Positions 25,584 to 33,042 of a stretch of DNA of 38,292 bases are shown here, piece by piece. The notes under the pieces are model-generated. The model was not told the origin of the DNA. It made no database searches and worked only from the letters and a program-made list of their open reading frames with translations. Each line of letters begins with the position of its first letter. The stretch's first letter is position 1. Position numbers and translations under genes: made by a program. The DNA is from Acidimicrobiaceae bacterium (GTDB lineage Bacteria > Actinomycetota > Acidimicrobiia > Acidimicrobiales > RAAP-2): contig PMOE01000041.1 of assembly GCA_003161575.1 (NCBI GenBank), forward strand, positions 1 through 38,292. The letters run 5' to 3'.

Positions 25584-27554
25584 TCACCGCGAAAGCGCCG
25601 GCATCCAGCGGTTCAACCACGCCTGGAGGGCCAGGATGTCCCAGAGCTCGTAGCCGAGGTCCCGCTGACCGGCCACGTGCTGCTGCCAGGCCGCTCTGAC
25701 GGGCGCCGGGTCGAGTAGTCCTTGGTTTCGCAGGCGTCGCTCGGCCAACAGGTCTTCGGCCCACGGGCGCAGCGGGCCCCGGAGCCAGGAGCCGATGGGG
25801 AGACCGAATCCCATCTTCGGGCGCTCGACGAGCGCTCTCGGCACGTGACGGTAGAGGACCTGGCGGAGGATCCACTTGGTGGTCCCCCCGTGCAGCTTCA
25901 CCGTCATCGGCAACCGCCATGCCGTCTCGAGCACATCGCGGTCGAGGAAGGGCACCCTCGTCTCGAGCGACGCGGCCATGGCGGCGCGATCGAGCTTGGT
26001 CAAGATGTCGTCGGGCAGATAACCGACCAGATCCAGCCACAGCATCTGCTCGGTGATGCCCGACAGCGGTGGCCACCGTGAGGACTCGATGGCCACCGAC
26101 GACTGGGGGCCCGCGCCGATCACGAGGGACTCGGGGTGATCCCAATGCGACACCAACGAGAGGTAGGCGTCGTTGGGACCGGCCGAGCCCAGGACCTTGG
26201 CGACCTTTTGGACCTTGGTGGCGGGATTACGAATCTGGAAGCGAGAGGGCAGCACCCGGGTGACCCGGGCCGCCCGGTCGACCATACCCGGGGGCACCCG
26301 CTCGAGGGTCGATCCGGCAAAGCGACGGACGGGATCGGGCAGGACGGCCGATCGGTGCCACAGTCGTTCCAGCCACGCGTGGCGGTTGTACCCGGCGAAC
26401 AGCTCGTCGCCGGCGTCCCCTGACAAAGAGACGGTGACCTCGGTCCGGGCCAACCGGCTGACGAGGAGAGATGGGATCTGGGAGATGTCACCGAACGGCT
26501 CGTCCCAGATGTCGGCCAGTTCGGGAATGACCGCCGCGGTGTCGCTGTCTCCGACGTGCAACGGGGTGTGCTCGGTCCCAAGATGTGCGGCAACGGCAGC
26601 GGCCTCGGCCGACTCGTCGAACTCGCGATCGGCGAAACCGACGGTGAAGGTCCGCACCGGGCGGCTGCTCTGCTGTTGCATGAGCGCCACGATCACGCTC
26701 GAATCCACTCCCCCTGACAAGAAGGCGCCGACCGGCACGTCGGCTTCCATCCGGGCCTCGACTGAACGCATGAGCACGCGCTCTAACTGGTCGGCCATCT
26801 CTTCGGGCGATCCGGGGAGAGGTCGTGCCCGGGCCGCTTCGACCGCTTCGCGGGCCGACCAGTACTCCATGGGAACGGGCAGCGCGCCGACAGACAGACC
26901 ACCTTCGATCGTGACCAGATGTCCCGGCGCCAGCTTCACCACACCCTGGTAGATCGTGTGGGGAGCGGGGATGCAGTTGTGACGGAGAAACAGAGCTACC
27001 GCGTCGCGATTGAGCGGCGCGGCGAACTCGGGCAGCCAGCACAGAGCTTTGAGCTCGGAGGCAAAGGCCAACTGGCCCTTCACCCATCCGTAGTAGAGCG
27101 GCTTTTCTCCGAAGCGGTCCCGCACCAGGTGCAGCTCCCCCACTTGGCGGTCCCATAACGCCAGGGCGAACATCCCCTCGAATGTCTCGAGCGCCGGCTC
27201 CAACCCCCACTGCTGGACAGCCCCCAGCAAAACCTCGGTGTCCGACCCGCCCCGGAAGGCCAGCCCCTCTTTCTCCAGCCGGCGACGAATTGACCCGGAG
27301 TTGTAGATCTCGCCGTTGTAGGCGAGCACCCACCTCCCATTTTGCGACACCATCGGCTGGTGACCCTCGGGGCCAAGCCCGACGACGGCCAGGCGGCGGT
27401 GCCCGAAGGCCACTCGTCCCTCGGGGTCGCTCCATGACCCCTCGTCGTCGGGGCCACGATGGATGAGCGTGCCCGCCATTTCGACGGCCCGGCGGGCGAG
27501 TTCGGCTTCACCGAGCGTCCGCCGCGGGTCGAAAAGCCCAGCGATCCCGCACAC
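25584..27554 (-). CDS. asnB: Asparagine synthase (glutamine-hydrolysing) family amidotransferase
   Basis: 656 residues from a GTG at 27554 encoding Met-Cys2, where Cys2 is the N-terminal nucleophile of class II glutamine amidotransferases. The glutaminase domain (about 1-200) has HRGPDDEG, AYNGEIYN and DRFGEKPLYYG. The synthetase domain (about 235-600) has the ATP PPi-loop VPVGAFLSGGVDSSVIVAL (about 272-290) and SLSGDAGDELFAGYNRH (about 378-394). In free metabolism the reaction is Asp + Gln + ATP to Asn. Homologues inside polysaccharide loci instead amidate uronic acids or act on glycan precursors. The location among glycosyltransferases and sulfotransferases favours a glycan role, but plain asparagine synthesis is possible. 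TAAGAT (27568-27573) lies 13 bases upstream. Confidence 0.93.
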   Translation of the reverse strand: MCGIAGLFDPRRTLGEAELARRAVEMAGTLIHRGPDDEGSWSDPEGRVAFGHRRLAVVGLGPEGHQPMVSQNGRWVLAYNGEIYNSGSIRRRLEKEGLAFRGGSDTEVLLGAVQQWGLEPALETFEGMFALALWDRQVGELHLVRDRFGEKPLYYGWVKGQLAFASELKALCWLPEFAAPLNRDAVALFLRHNCIPAPHTIYQGVVKLAPGHLVTIEGGLSVGALPVPMEYWSAREAVEAARARPLPGSPEEMADQLERVLMRSVEARMEADVPVGAFLSGGVDSSVIVALMQQQSSRPVRTFTVGFADREFDESAEAAAVAAHLGTEHTPLHVGDSDTAAVIPELADIWDEPFGDISQIPSLLVSRLARTEVTVSLSGDAGDELFAGYNRHAWLERLWHRSAVLPDPVRRFAGSTLERVPPGMVDRAARVTRVLPSRFQIRNPATKVQKVAKVLGSAGPNDAYLSLVSHWDHPESLVIGAGPQSSVAIESSRWPPLSGITEQMLWLDLVGYLPDDILTKLDRAAMAASLETRVPFLDRDVLETAWRLPMTVKLHGGTTKWILRQVLYRHVPRALVERPKMGFGLPIGSWLRGPLRPWAEDLLAERRLRNQGLLDPAPVRAAWQQHVAGQRDLGYELWDILALQAWLNRWMPALSR

Positions 27555-27567
27555 CGCTCAGGCCCCG

Positions 27568-27573
27568 ATCTTA
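27568..27573 (-). promoter_or_regulatory. Candidate -10 box for asnB
   Basis: TAAGAT on the minus strand ends 13 bases before the GTG start, giving a predicted leader of about 7 bases, too short for an SD. No SD is visible, in agreement. Confidence 0.35.
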
Positions 27574-27751
27574 GGAATGGCCCCGGGCCACGGGCGGCTC
27601 AGCCCTGCCCCACCCCCCTTTGGCCCGGCCATCACGAGATCATCGGCCCAACCGAGGGTGTCGTCAAGCCACCTTCGCCACGACGGTCGGCGGGTTTGTG
27701 GCGTCGAACCCGCTATGGCATCCTGCGTGCGGTGACGGCCAGGGAAACACC

Positions 27752-28654
27752 ATGAGCGTGTTGCGTCGCGGATTCGCTGCGCTTCCGCCGGCTGTCCGCC
27801 TCTCGGCACTTCACGGCCTCGGCCGCTACGCACCCTGGGAGGCCGGATTCGACTTCACCCCTCCACCGCTCGACCCGAGAGAAGAGGCGGGCCCACCCGA
27901 CTTTGTCGGTATCGGGGTGCAAAAGGCCGGCACGACGTGGTGGTACACCCTCTTGTTGACCCACCCGGGCATCTCCTCGCGCCCTGACATCCACAAAGAA
28001 CGGCACTTCTTCGACCGCTTCGGGGACGAGCCGTTCGGCGCCTCGGACATCGAGGACTACTACGGGTGGTTCCCCCGCAGACCCGGGACCCTGGCCGGCG
28101 AATGGACCCCGGACTACTTCACCCATCCGTGGGTTGCACCGCTTGTCCGCCGCGCCGCGCCGCAGGCCCGACTGTTGTTACTGCTGCGGGATCCGGTCGA
28201 ACGGTACTTTTCGGGACTTGCCCACCAAAAACGCCTGGGTTTGCGCTGCGACGGCCCGACCATGGCCGAAGCCGTACAACGCGGCATGTACAACCAGGCC
28301 CTGACGCAGTGGTTGGAGCACTTCGACCCGAGCCAGATCCTGGTGCTCCAGCACGAGCGGTGCGTCAACGATACCGACGGTCAACTGGCCACGACCTTTC
28401 AATTTCTCGGTCTGAGCGAGTACTACCTCTCCGACTCCGAGCGACCCGCTCGACCACCCCGAGACGCCGCTCGCCGAGCCCACGACGAAGACGTCCGGGC
28501 CCGCCTGGTGGATCTCTACGCCGACGACGTAGCGGCACTGGTCGCTCGCCGACCCGAGATCGACCTCACGTTGTGGCCGAGCTTCGCCTACTTGACCGGC
28601 GGAGACGCATCGTCCGCGTCGAACGAGTCGATCTCACCCACCCGCCGGCGGTAG
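27752..28654 (+). CDS. PAPS-dependent sulfotransferase
   Basis: 300 residues from the ATG at 27752, chosen because AGGGA lies about 7 bases upstream; an earlier in-frame start at 27620 adds 44 residues of no protein character. The PAPS 5'-loop is GIGVQKAGTTWWYTLLL (about 54-70) and the 3'-phosphate motif is LLLLLRDPVERYFSGLAHQ (about 140-158). HKERHFFDRFG and GEWTPDYFTHPW match the protein at 17485-18366 closely, so the two are paralogues. The likely role is sulfation of a surface sugar. The 3' end overlaps the convergent GT2 gene by 67 bases, and the last ~19 residues are Ser-rich and variable. Confidence 0.9.
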   Translation: MSVLRRGFAALPPAVRLSALHGLGRYAPWEAGFDFTPPPLDPREEAGPPDFVGIGVQKAGTTWWYTLLLTHPGISSRPDIHKERHFFDRFGDEPFGASDIEDYYGWFPRRPGTLAGEWTPDYFTHPWVAPLVRRAAPQARLLLLLRDPVERYFSGLAHQKRLGLRCDGPTMAEAVQRGMYNQALTQWLEHFDPSQILVLQHERCVNDTDGQLATTFQFLGLSEYYLSDSERPARPPRDAARRAHDEDVRARLVDLYADDVAALVARRPEIDLTLWPSFAYLTGGDASSASNESISPTRRR

Positions 28655-29583
28655 CGGGGGTTCTCGCCCAACCGGCCCCGCATGCCGTCCCACAAACCGT
28701 GGGCGATGGCCGATCGCTCGGCTCCGCTACGGGCCCGCTGCAGTTTGCGGACCGAATAGGCGAGGTGCCAGGCGTGCCAGCTGGGATCCCCGTAGCGGCG
28801 GGCGATCTCGAAGGAATTCCGGGCGTGGTAGTAGGCACGCCACGCCTCGTCGACGTCGACCGGGCGCCGGGAGCGCAGCGCTTCCTCCCGGCCGGCCGAG
28901 GACTGTTGGACGGCCACCCGTCGAGCCGACTCGGCGTCCACCAGCACCTCGTACCCCGCGGCGCTCACCCGAAGGAAGTAGTCGAAGTCCTCGAGGCCGA
29001 AATACCAGTCCGGGTCGGGAACCACCCCGGCGTCGAAGACCGCACGGGAGACGACGGTCGCGCCCCAGGAGCTGACGTCGGCCGGGGCCAGATCCTGGGG
29101 GGTCCCGACCGGTGGCACCGTGTTCACGGTATGGGCCCCCCGGTTGGTGAAGTTCCGCCCGAAGGCCACCACGGCTCCGACGCGATCGGGGCCCCGGGCG
29201 TTGATGCGTTCGAGGAGATCCCCGAGGCGTGGTGCGGGAAGCGGTAGGAGCCCGATGTCGTCCTCGCAGAGATAGGCCCAACGCGTGGAGGTGTCCGAGA
29301 ACGCCTCGATCATCCCGGCCCTGAAACCGCCGGCTGGGCCGACGTTCTCAGGGAGGCGGAGCATCCGAACCTTGGACTCGAGCCCGGGATCGTCGAGACC
29401 ACCCACGCCGTTCACAACCACGACGACACGATCGGCAGGGAGCCCCTCTACTTCGAGGAGCGACCTCGTGAGGTCGCCGGCCAGCCTTGGGCGCATGTGG
29501 GTGAGAACCACCGCGGTCACCGAATCGAGCGGTGACCGCGGCCGCTCGTCGCTTCGGTCGGCCACCTCCGAAGAATCATTCAT
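28588..29583 (-). CDS. GT2 glycosyltransferase
   Basis: 331 residues from the ATG at 29583. The GT-A opening is VTAVVLTHMRPRLAG (about 22-36), then VVVVNGVGG, LPENVGPAGGF, and the acidic metal site in YLCEDDIGLLPLP (about 103-115). The acceptor motif is WYFGLEDFDYFLRVSAAG (about 196-213), then WRAYYHARNSFEI and HGLWDGMRGRLG, shared with the two other GT2 proteins in this window. It probably extends a lipid-linked polysaccharide with a rhamnose- or galactofuranose-like sugar. TAGCCT ends 9 bases upstream and no SD is seen, so the mRNA may be nearly leaderless. The 3' end overlaps the sulfotransferase gene. Confidence 0.9.
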   Translation of the reverse strand: MNDSSEVADRSDERPRSPLDSVTAVVLTHMRPRLAGDLTRSLLEVEGLPADRVVVVVNGVGGLDDPGLESKVRMLRLPENVGPAGGFRAGMIEAFSDTSTRWAYLCEDDIGLLPLPAPRLGDLLERINARGPDRVGAVVAFGRNFTNRGAHTVNTVPPVGTPQDLAPADVSSWGATVVSRAVFDAGVVPDPDWYFGLEDFDYFLRVSAAGYEVLVDAESARRVAVQQSSAGREEALRSRRPVDVDEAWRAYYHARNSFEIARRYGDPSWHAWHLAYSVRKLQRARSGAERSAIAHGLWDGMRGRLGENPRYRRRVGEIDSFDADDASPPVK

Positions 29584-29592
29584 GGCGTCGAC

Positions 29593-29598
29593 AGGCTA
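29593..29598 (-). promoter_or_regulatory. Candidate -10 box for GT2 gene
   Basis: TAGCCT on the minus strand ends 9 bases before the ATG at 29583. If used, the transcript begins about 3 bases before the start codon. It lies in the 96-base gap after the ABC ATPase gene, so the GT2 gene may have its own promoter. Confidence 0.35.
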
Positions 29599-29679
29599 AC
29601 GGCTCACCGCAGGCCCCCGGCGTGGGGGCGGGCGGACATGTTCGGTCGGCAGCGGCGAGTGGCTCCTCCCACCGATCGC

Positions 29680-30861
29680 TCAGTTGACCTGCCAGTCGGC
29701 CTTCACGTAGATGGGCGTCAAGATCATGACCCCCTCGGGAGGACGGAACTGGTCGGGCCCGAAGGCTTCGAACGAAATCACGGGGTTCCACGGCATGTAC
29801 GGGCTGTTCTTCGATCCGACCATGGCCGCCCAAATCGAATAGCGCCCCTTCGGCAAGGGAATGTGGTTGAGAACGCATCGGATCTCGAAGTCTCCTTCGG
29901 GAAGGGTTCCATGTTGGTAGACGACGAACATCGGGAACGCGGTGCCCTGCGAGACGCCGATGAAGAAGTTGCCATCGAGCGACTCGCGGGCGTTGACGGT
30001 CAAGATGACCTCGACGTCGCAATCAGAGCGGATCTGGCCCCCGTCGGTCGCTTTGACCTCCGCCTTTAAGACCCGTAGCTCCCCGTCGTTGGCGGTCACC
30101 AGCATGGCGTTGTGCTCGACCGCGGTGCGGTACATCCTCACCACATCTTTGGTGGGGCCTTGCGCCTGGATGACGGCGTCGGCCAACCACACGGCCCGGT
30201 CACAGGAGGCCTCAACAGAGGCAAGGTCGTGTGAGACGTACAAAAGCGTGGTGCCCTGCCTGACAATCTCCCCGATGCGCTGAAGACACTTTTGTTGGAA
30301 ATTGGCGTCTCCGACGGCCAGCACCTCGTCTACTAAGAGGACATCGGGTTCCAAGAACGCGGCGACCGAGAAGCCCAAGCGCATCTGCATCCCGACGGAG
30401 TAGAACTTCACCTGGCGGTTGATGGCAGTCTCGAGGTCGGCGAACTCGACAATCTCATCAAACTTCTTCCGGATGGCCTGGCGACTCATGCCGAGCACCG
30501 TGCCGTACAAGAAGACGTTCTCCCGTCCGGTCAGGTCAGGGTGGAGGCCGCTGGTGATGCTGAGCAGTGCCCCGATCCGGCCCCGGACGTTGCAATACCC
30601 GGCCGTTTGGTAGGTGACCTGGCTGATCACCTTGAGCAGTGTGGTCTTCCCCGAGCCGTTGATACCGATCAGGGCCACGGAGGCTCCGGGCTCGACCTCG
30701 AGGTTGATGTCCTTGAGGACCCAGCGGTAGTTCCGGCGCCCAGGGCCGATCGAATGCCTGAGGCGCTTCAACTGGTCGTAGAAGAGCGGTGCGGTCAGAT
30801 CGGCACGGAACCGCTTCCAGACCTGCTCGACCTGGATGGACCCGTTAGGCAATGTCGGCAA
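29680..30861 (-). CDS. Polysaccharide ABC exporter ATPase with C-terminal domain (Wzt-like)
   Basis: 393 residues from a TTG at 30861. TTG is supported by GGAGGTGA two bases upstream (SD core to start 5 bases), and an in-frame TGA just before rules out earlier starts; a TTG three codons later is the only close alternative. Walker A is GINGSGKTTLLK (about 66-77), the signature YSVGMQMRLGFSVA (about 151-164), Walker B PDVLLVDEVLAVGD (about 169-182) and the His switch VSHDLASVEAS. Residues about 255-393 form a beta-rich extension like the Wzt_C domain that binds the glycan end in Wzt exporters. It powers export of a lipid-linked polysaccharide across the inner membrane with the permease, whose gene it overlaps by 17 bases. 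Confidence 0.93.
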   Translation of the reverse strand: MPTLPNGSIQVEQVWKRFRADLTAPLFYDQLKRLRHSIGPGRRNYRWVLKDINLEVEPGASVALIGINGSGKTTLLKVISQVTYQTAGYCNVRGRIGALLSITSGLHPDLTGRENVFLYGTVLGMSRQAIRKKFDEIVEFADLETAINRQVKFYSVGMQMRLGFSVAAFLEPDVLLVDEVLAVGDANFQQKCLQRIGEIVRQGTTLLYVSHDLASVEASCDRAVWLADAVIQAQGPTKDVVRMYRTAVEHNAMLVTANDGELRVLKAEVKATDGGQIRSDCDVEVILTVNARESLDGNFFIGVSQGTAFPMFVVYQHGTLPEGDFEIRCVLNHIPLPKGRYSIWAAMVGSKNSPYMPWNPVISFEAFGPDQFRPPEGVMILTPIYVKADWQVN

Positions 30862-31759
30862 AGCTCACCTCCAAGCGCTTGAAGAGCCGGTAGCCGACAA
30901 CGAGATAGAACAGCGCCCCAAGCGTTGCGATCCCAACGAGATACCAGTTCGGTTCGAACCCGAGCAGCATGGTGCGTCGTACGTTGTCGATGACCGGACC
31001 CAACGGGTTCACGAAGCAATAGAGGGGGAGCACGAACTTCGGAACGCTTGGTTCAGACAATTTCGACAAGGGCCAGATCACCGGGTTGACGAACAATCCC
31101 AATGAGATGATGACCGGGAGGACCTGGACCAGGTCGCGCATCTGGATGATGAGTCCCGCCACCGCCATAGTGACCCCGGCGGCAAAGGCCACTTCGAGGA
31201 CCATGAACAGCGGCGCCCACAAGGTGGCGACGGCCGGCGCCCGGCCAAAGATGACGAACAAGATGACCAGCGGTATCCAGGACAAGACGGTGTTGATCGC
31301 GGTAACCCCCATAGTTTCCAACGGGAAGCACTCCCGGGGGAACTGTGTCTTGGCGAGCAGTGCCTTGTTCGACAACAGCGAGTTCCCGCCCGTTCCGAGC
31401 GCCGAGGCAAAGAAGGACCAGCACAAGATGCCCACGAATGAAAAAAGCGCGAAGGGGATCCCCTCGGTCCCGAAACTCTTGGCCCGTGAGAAGACGGCAA
31501 TCATGATCACAAGGGTGAGCACCGGGCTGAGCAGGGCCCAGAGGATTCCGAGCGTCGCCTGCTTGTACTGGGCGCGAAAATCGCGCTCGGCCAAGGTGAA
31601 GATGATCTCGCGGTGCGCCCACAGCCGCTTCGCCGACGCGAGCATGCCGGCCCGGTGGTGGTAGAAGAGTTCGGGCGGCGGCTCGGCAGGAATTGCCGAA
31701 ACATCGGTGACTCGGAGCAAATCCTGGCCTAGTGGACTAGGTTCAACCGCCGACGACAC
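30845..31759 (-). CDS. Polysaccharide ABC exporter permease (Wzm/TagG-like)
   Basis: 304 residues from a GTG at 31759, preferred because GGAGG lies 5 bases upstream; a TTG at 31813 opens the same frame but falls inside a predicted -10 box. The ABC-2 membrane domain has the conserved entry ERDFRAQYKQATLGILWALL (about 62-81) and six hydrophobic helices, with QFPRECFPLETMGV in the loop after helix 2 and NPLGPVIDNVRRTML near residue 255. This matches the TagG/Wzm family, which exports lipid-linked O-antigen or teichoic-acid-type chains. It forms the transporter with the ATPase encoded immediately downstream (17-base overlap, so translational coupling is likely). Confidence 0.9.
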   Translation of the reverse strand: MSSAVEPSPLGQDLLRVTDVSAIPAEPPPELFYHHRAGMLASAKRLWAHREIIFTLAERDFRAQYKQATLGILWALLSPVLTLVIMIAVFSRAKSFGTEGIPFALFSFVGILCWSFFASALGTGGNSLLSNKALLAKTQFPRECFPLETMGVTAINTVLSWIPLVILFVIFGRAPAVATLWAPLFMVLEVAFAAGVTMAVAGLIIQMRDLVQVLPVIISLGLFVNPVIWPLSKLSEPSVPKFVLPLYCFVNPLGPVIDNVRRTMLLGFEPNWYLVGIATLGALFYLVVGYRLFKRLEVSFADIA

Positions 31760-31812
31760 ATCCCCCTCCGGGCCCGGCCCCGGGGGCCGATCGATTACCT
31801 GAGCTCCGCACA

Positions 31813-31818
31813 ATGCTA
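31813..31818 (-). promoter_or_regulatory. Candidate -10 box for the ABC exporter operon
   Basis: TAGCAT on the minus strand, in GCGGTAGCATT, which also occurs before the GT2 gene at 9991. The predicted start of transcription (about 31806) leaves a leader of about 47 bases with the GGAGG SD. It faces a plus-strand TAGCAT 42 bases away. Confidence 0.45.
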
Positions 31819-31860
31819 CCGCGGGCTCCAGGCGCCGCCGGCCGCACCCCCCTCGGCCGC

Positions 31861-31866
31861 TAGCAT
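31861..31866 (+). promoter_or_regulatory. Candidate -10 box, leaderless start of GT4 gene
   Basis: TAGCAT ends 6 bases before the GTG at 31873, so transcription would begin at or next to the start codon. There is no SD. It is divergent from the exporter promoter. Confidence 0.45.
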
Positions 31867-31872
31867 CGGCTT

Positions 31873-33042
31873 GTGTCCGCCCGGGGGGAGTTCGGTGCGC
31901 ACGAAGCGGGGGATCGGCCCCGGGTGCTCCTGGTCATCAAATGCATGGGATACGGGGGCGCCGAAAGGCTCCTGGTCGACATGGTGGCGACCAGGGACCG
32001 CCTGGCCTTCGACTACGAGTTCGCCTACGTGCTGGCGGCTGAGAACACCCTCGTCCCCGCAATCCGGGCCAGCGGTGTCCCGGTGCACGATCTCGGAGCC
32101 CATCACAACGGGGACCTCCGTTGGATGGCCCGGCTCCGCCGGCTGTTGGTCGACGGCCACTTCGACATCGTCCATTTTCACCTGCCCTACGCCGCGGCGC
32201 TGGGCCGGCTGGTGGCAACCTCTCTCCCCCGGGCCAACCGTCCGGCCCTCATGTACACCGAGCACAGCTTGTGGCACAAGACCGCGGGACCGGTCAGGGT
32301 CCTCAACCGAGCCACCATCGGGCTTGACCAAGCGCTGGTGGCGGTGTCTCCAGCCGCTCACGACGCCCTGCCCGACTCGCTGAAGGCCCACGCCACGGTC
32401 GTGGTGCACGGGGTGGACCTCTCACGCTCCGACGCTTTGGTCGCCCGACGCGACGAGATTCGAGCTGACGTGCGCTCCGAGCTCGACGTCCCCGCCGACG
32501 AGGTGTTGGTCATGACCGTCGCCAATCTCCGAGAAGAGAAGGGCTATGACGTCCTCCTCGCCGCGGCCCGGCTAATTGCCGATCGCGGCCTTCCCATCCG
32601 CATTGTCGCCGTCGGACGGGGGCCCCTCGAACATGAACTCGCCGACCGCCACCGCGCCCTCGATCTTGGCGAGCACTTCACGTTCCTCGGTCAGCGCGAT
32701 GACGTGCTGCGGTTGCTGACCGGTGCCGACGTCTTCGTCCTGGCCTCTCACCATGAGGGTCTACCGGTGGCTCTGATGGAGGCCACGAGCGTCGGCCTGC
32801 CGGTCGTGGCGACCGCGGTCGGGGGTATTCCTCAGTTCATCACCGACGGGGTGGAAGGACTTCTCGTGGCGCCGGGACGTCCCGACGCCCTCGCCGACGC
32901 AGTAGTGCGCGTCTGTTCGGACCCGGCGTTGCGCCGTCGCCTCGGTGAAGGGGCCAAGGCGAGAAGCGCCGCCTTCGACGTGCGGACGGCCAGCGCCAAG
33001 ATCGAGGACATCTACCGCCAACTCGCCGGCCCGAGACCATGA
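31873..33042 (+). CDS. GT4 glycosyltransferase
   Basis: 389 residues from a GTG at 31873 without SD, probably leaderless. The N-terminal domain has VLLVIKCMGYGGAERLLVDM (about 18-37), the typical GT4 acceptor-side Gly loop, and FDIVHFHLPYAAALGRL. The linker has VVVHGVDLSRSD. The C-terminal domain has VMTVANLREEKGYDVLLAAA (about 213-232), VAVGRGPLEHEL, FTFLGQRDDVLRLLTGADVF and the catalytic E-x7-E in HEGLPVALMEATSVGLPVVAT. Family members add hexoses or amino sugars to lipid-linked glycans. It is followed by a second GT4 gene with a 4-base ATGA overlap, so the two are co-translated. Confidence 0.92.
   Translation: MSARGEFGAHEAGDRPRVLLVIKCMGYGGAERLLVDMVATRDRLAFDYEFAYVLAAENTLVPAIRASGVPVHDLGAHHNGDLRWMARLRRLLVDGHFDIVHFHLPYAAALGRLVATSLPRANRPALMYTEHSLWHKTAGPVRVLNRATIGLDQALVAVSPAAHDALPDSLKAHATVVVHGVDLSRSDALVARRDEIRADVRSELDVPADEVLVMTVANLREEKGYDVLLAAARLIADRGLPIRIVAVGRGPLEHELADRHRALDLGEHFTFLGQRDDVLRLLTGADVFVLASHHEGLPVALMEATSVGLPVVATAVGGIPQFITDGVEGLLVAPGRPDALADAVVRVCSDPALRRRLGEGAKARSAAFDVRTASAKIEDIYRQLAGPRP

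Noticed and set aside
31760-31813. TTG start at 31813 for the ABC permease
   Set aside because: It overlaps the predicted -10 box and has no SD, whereas the GTG at 31759 has GGAGG.
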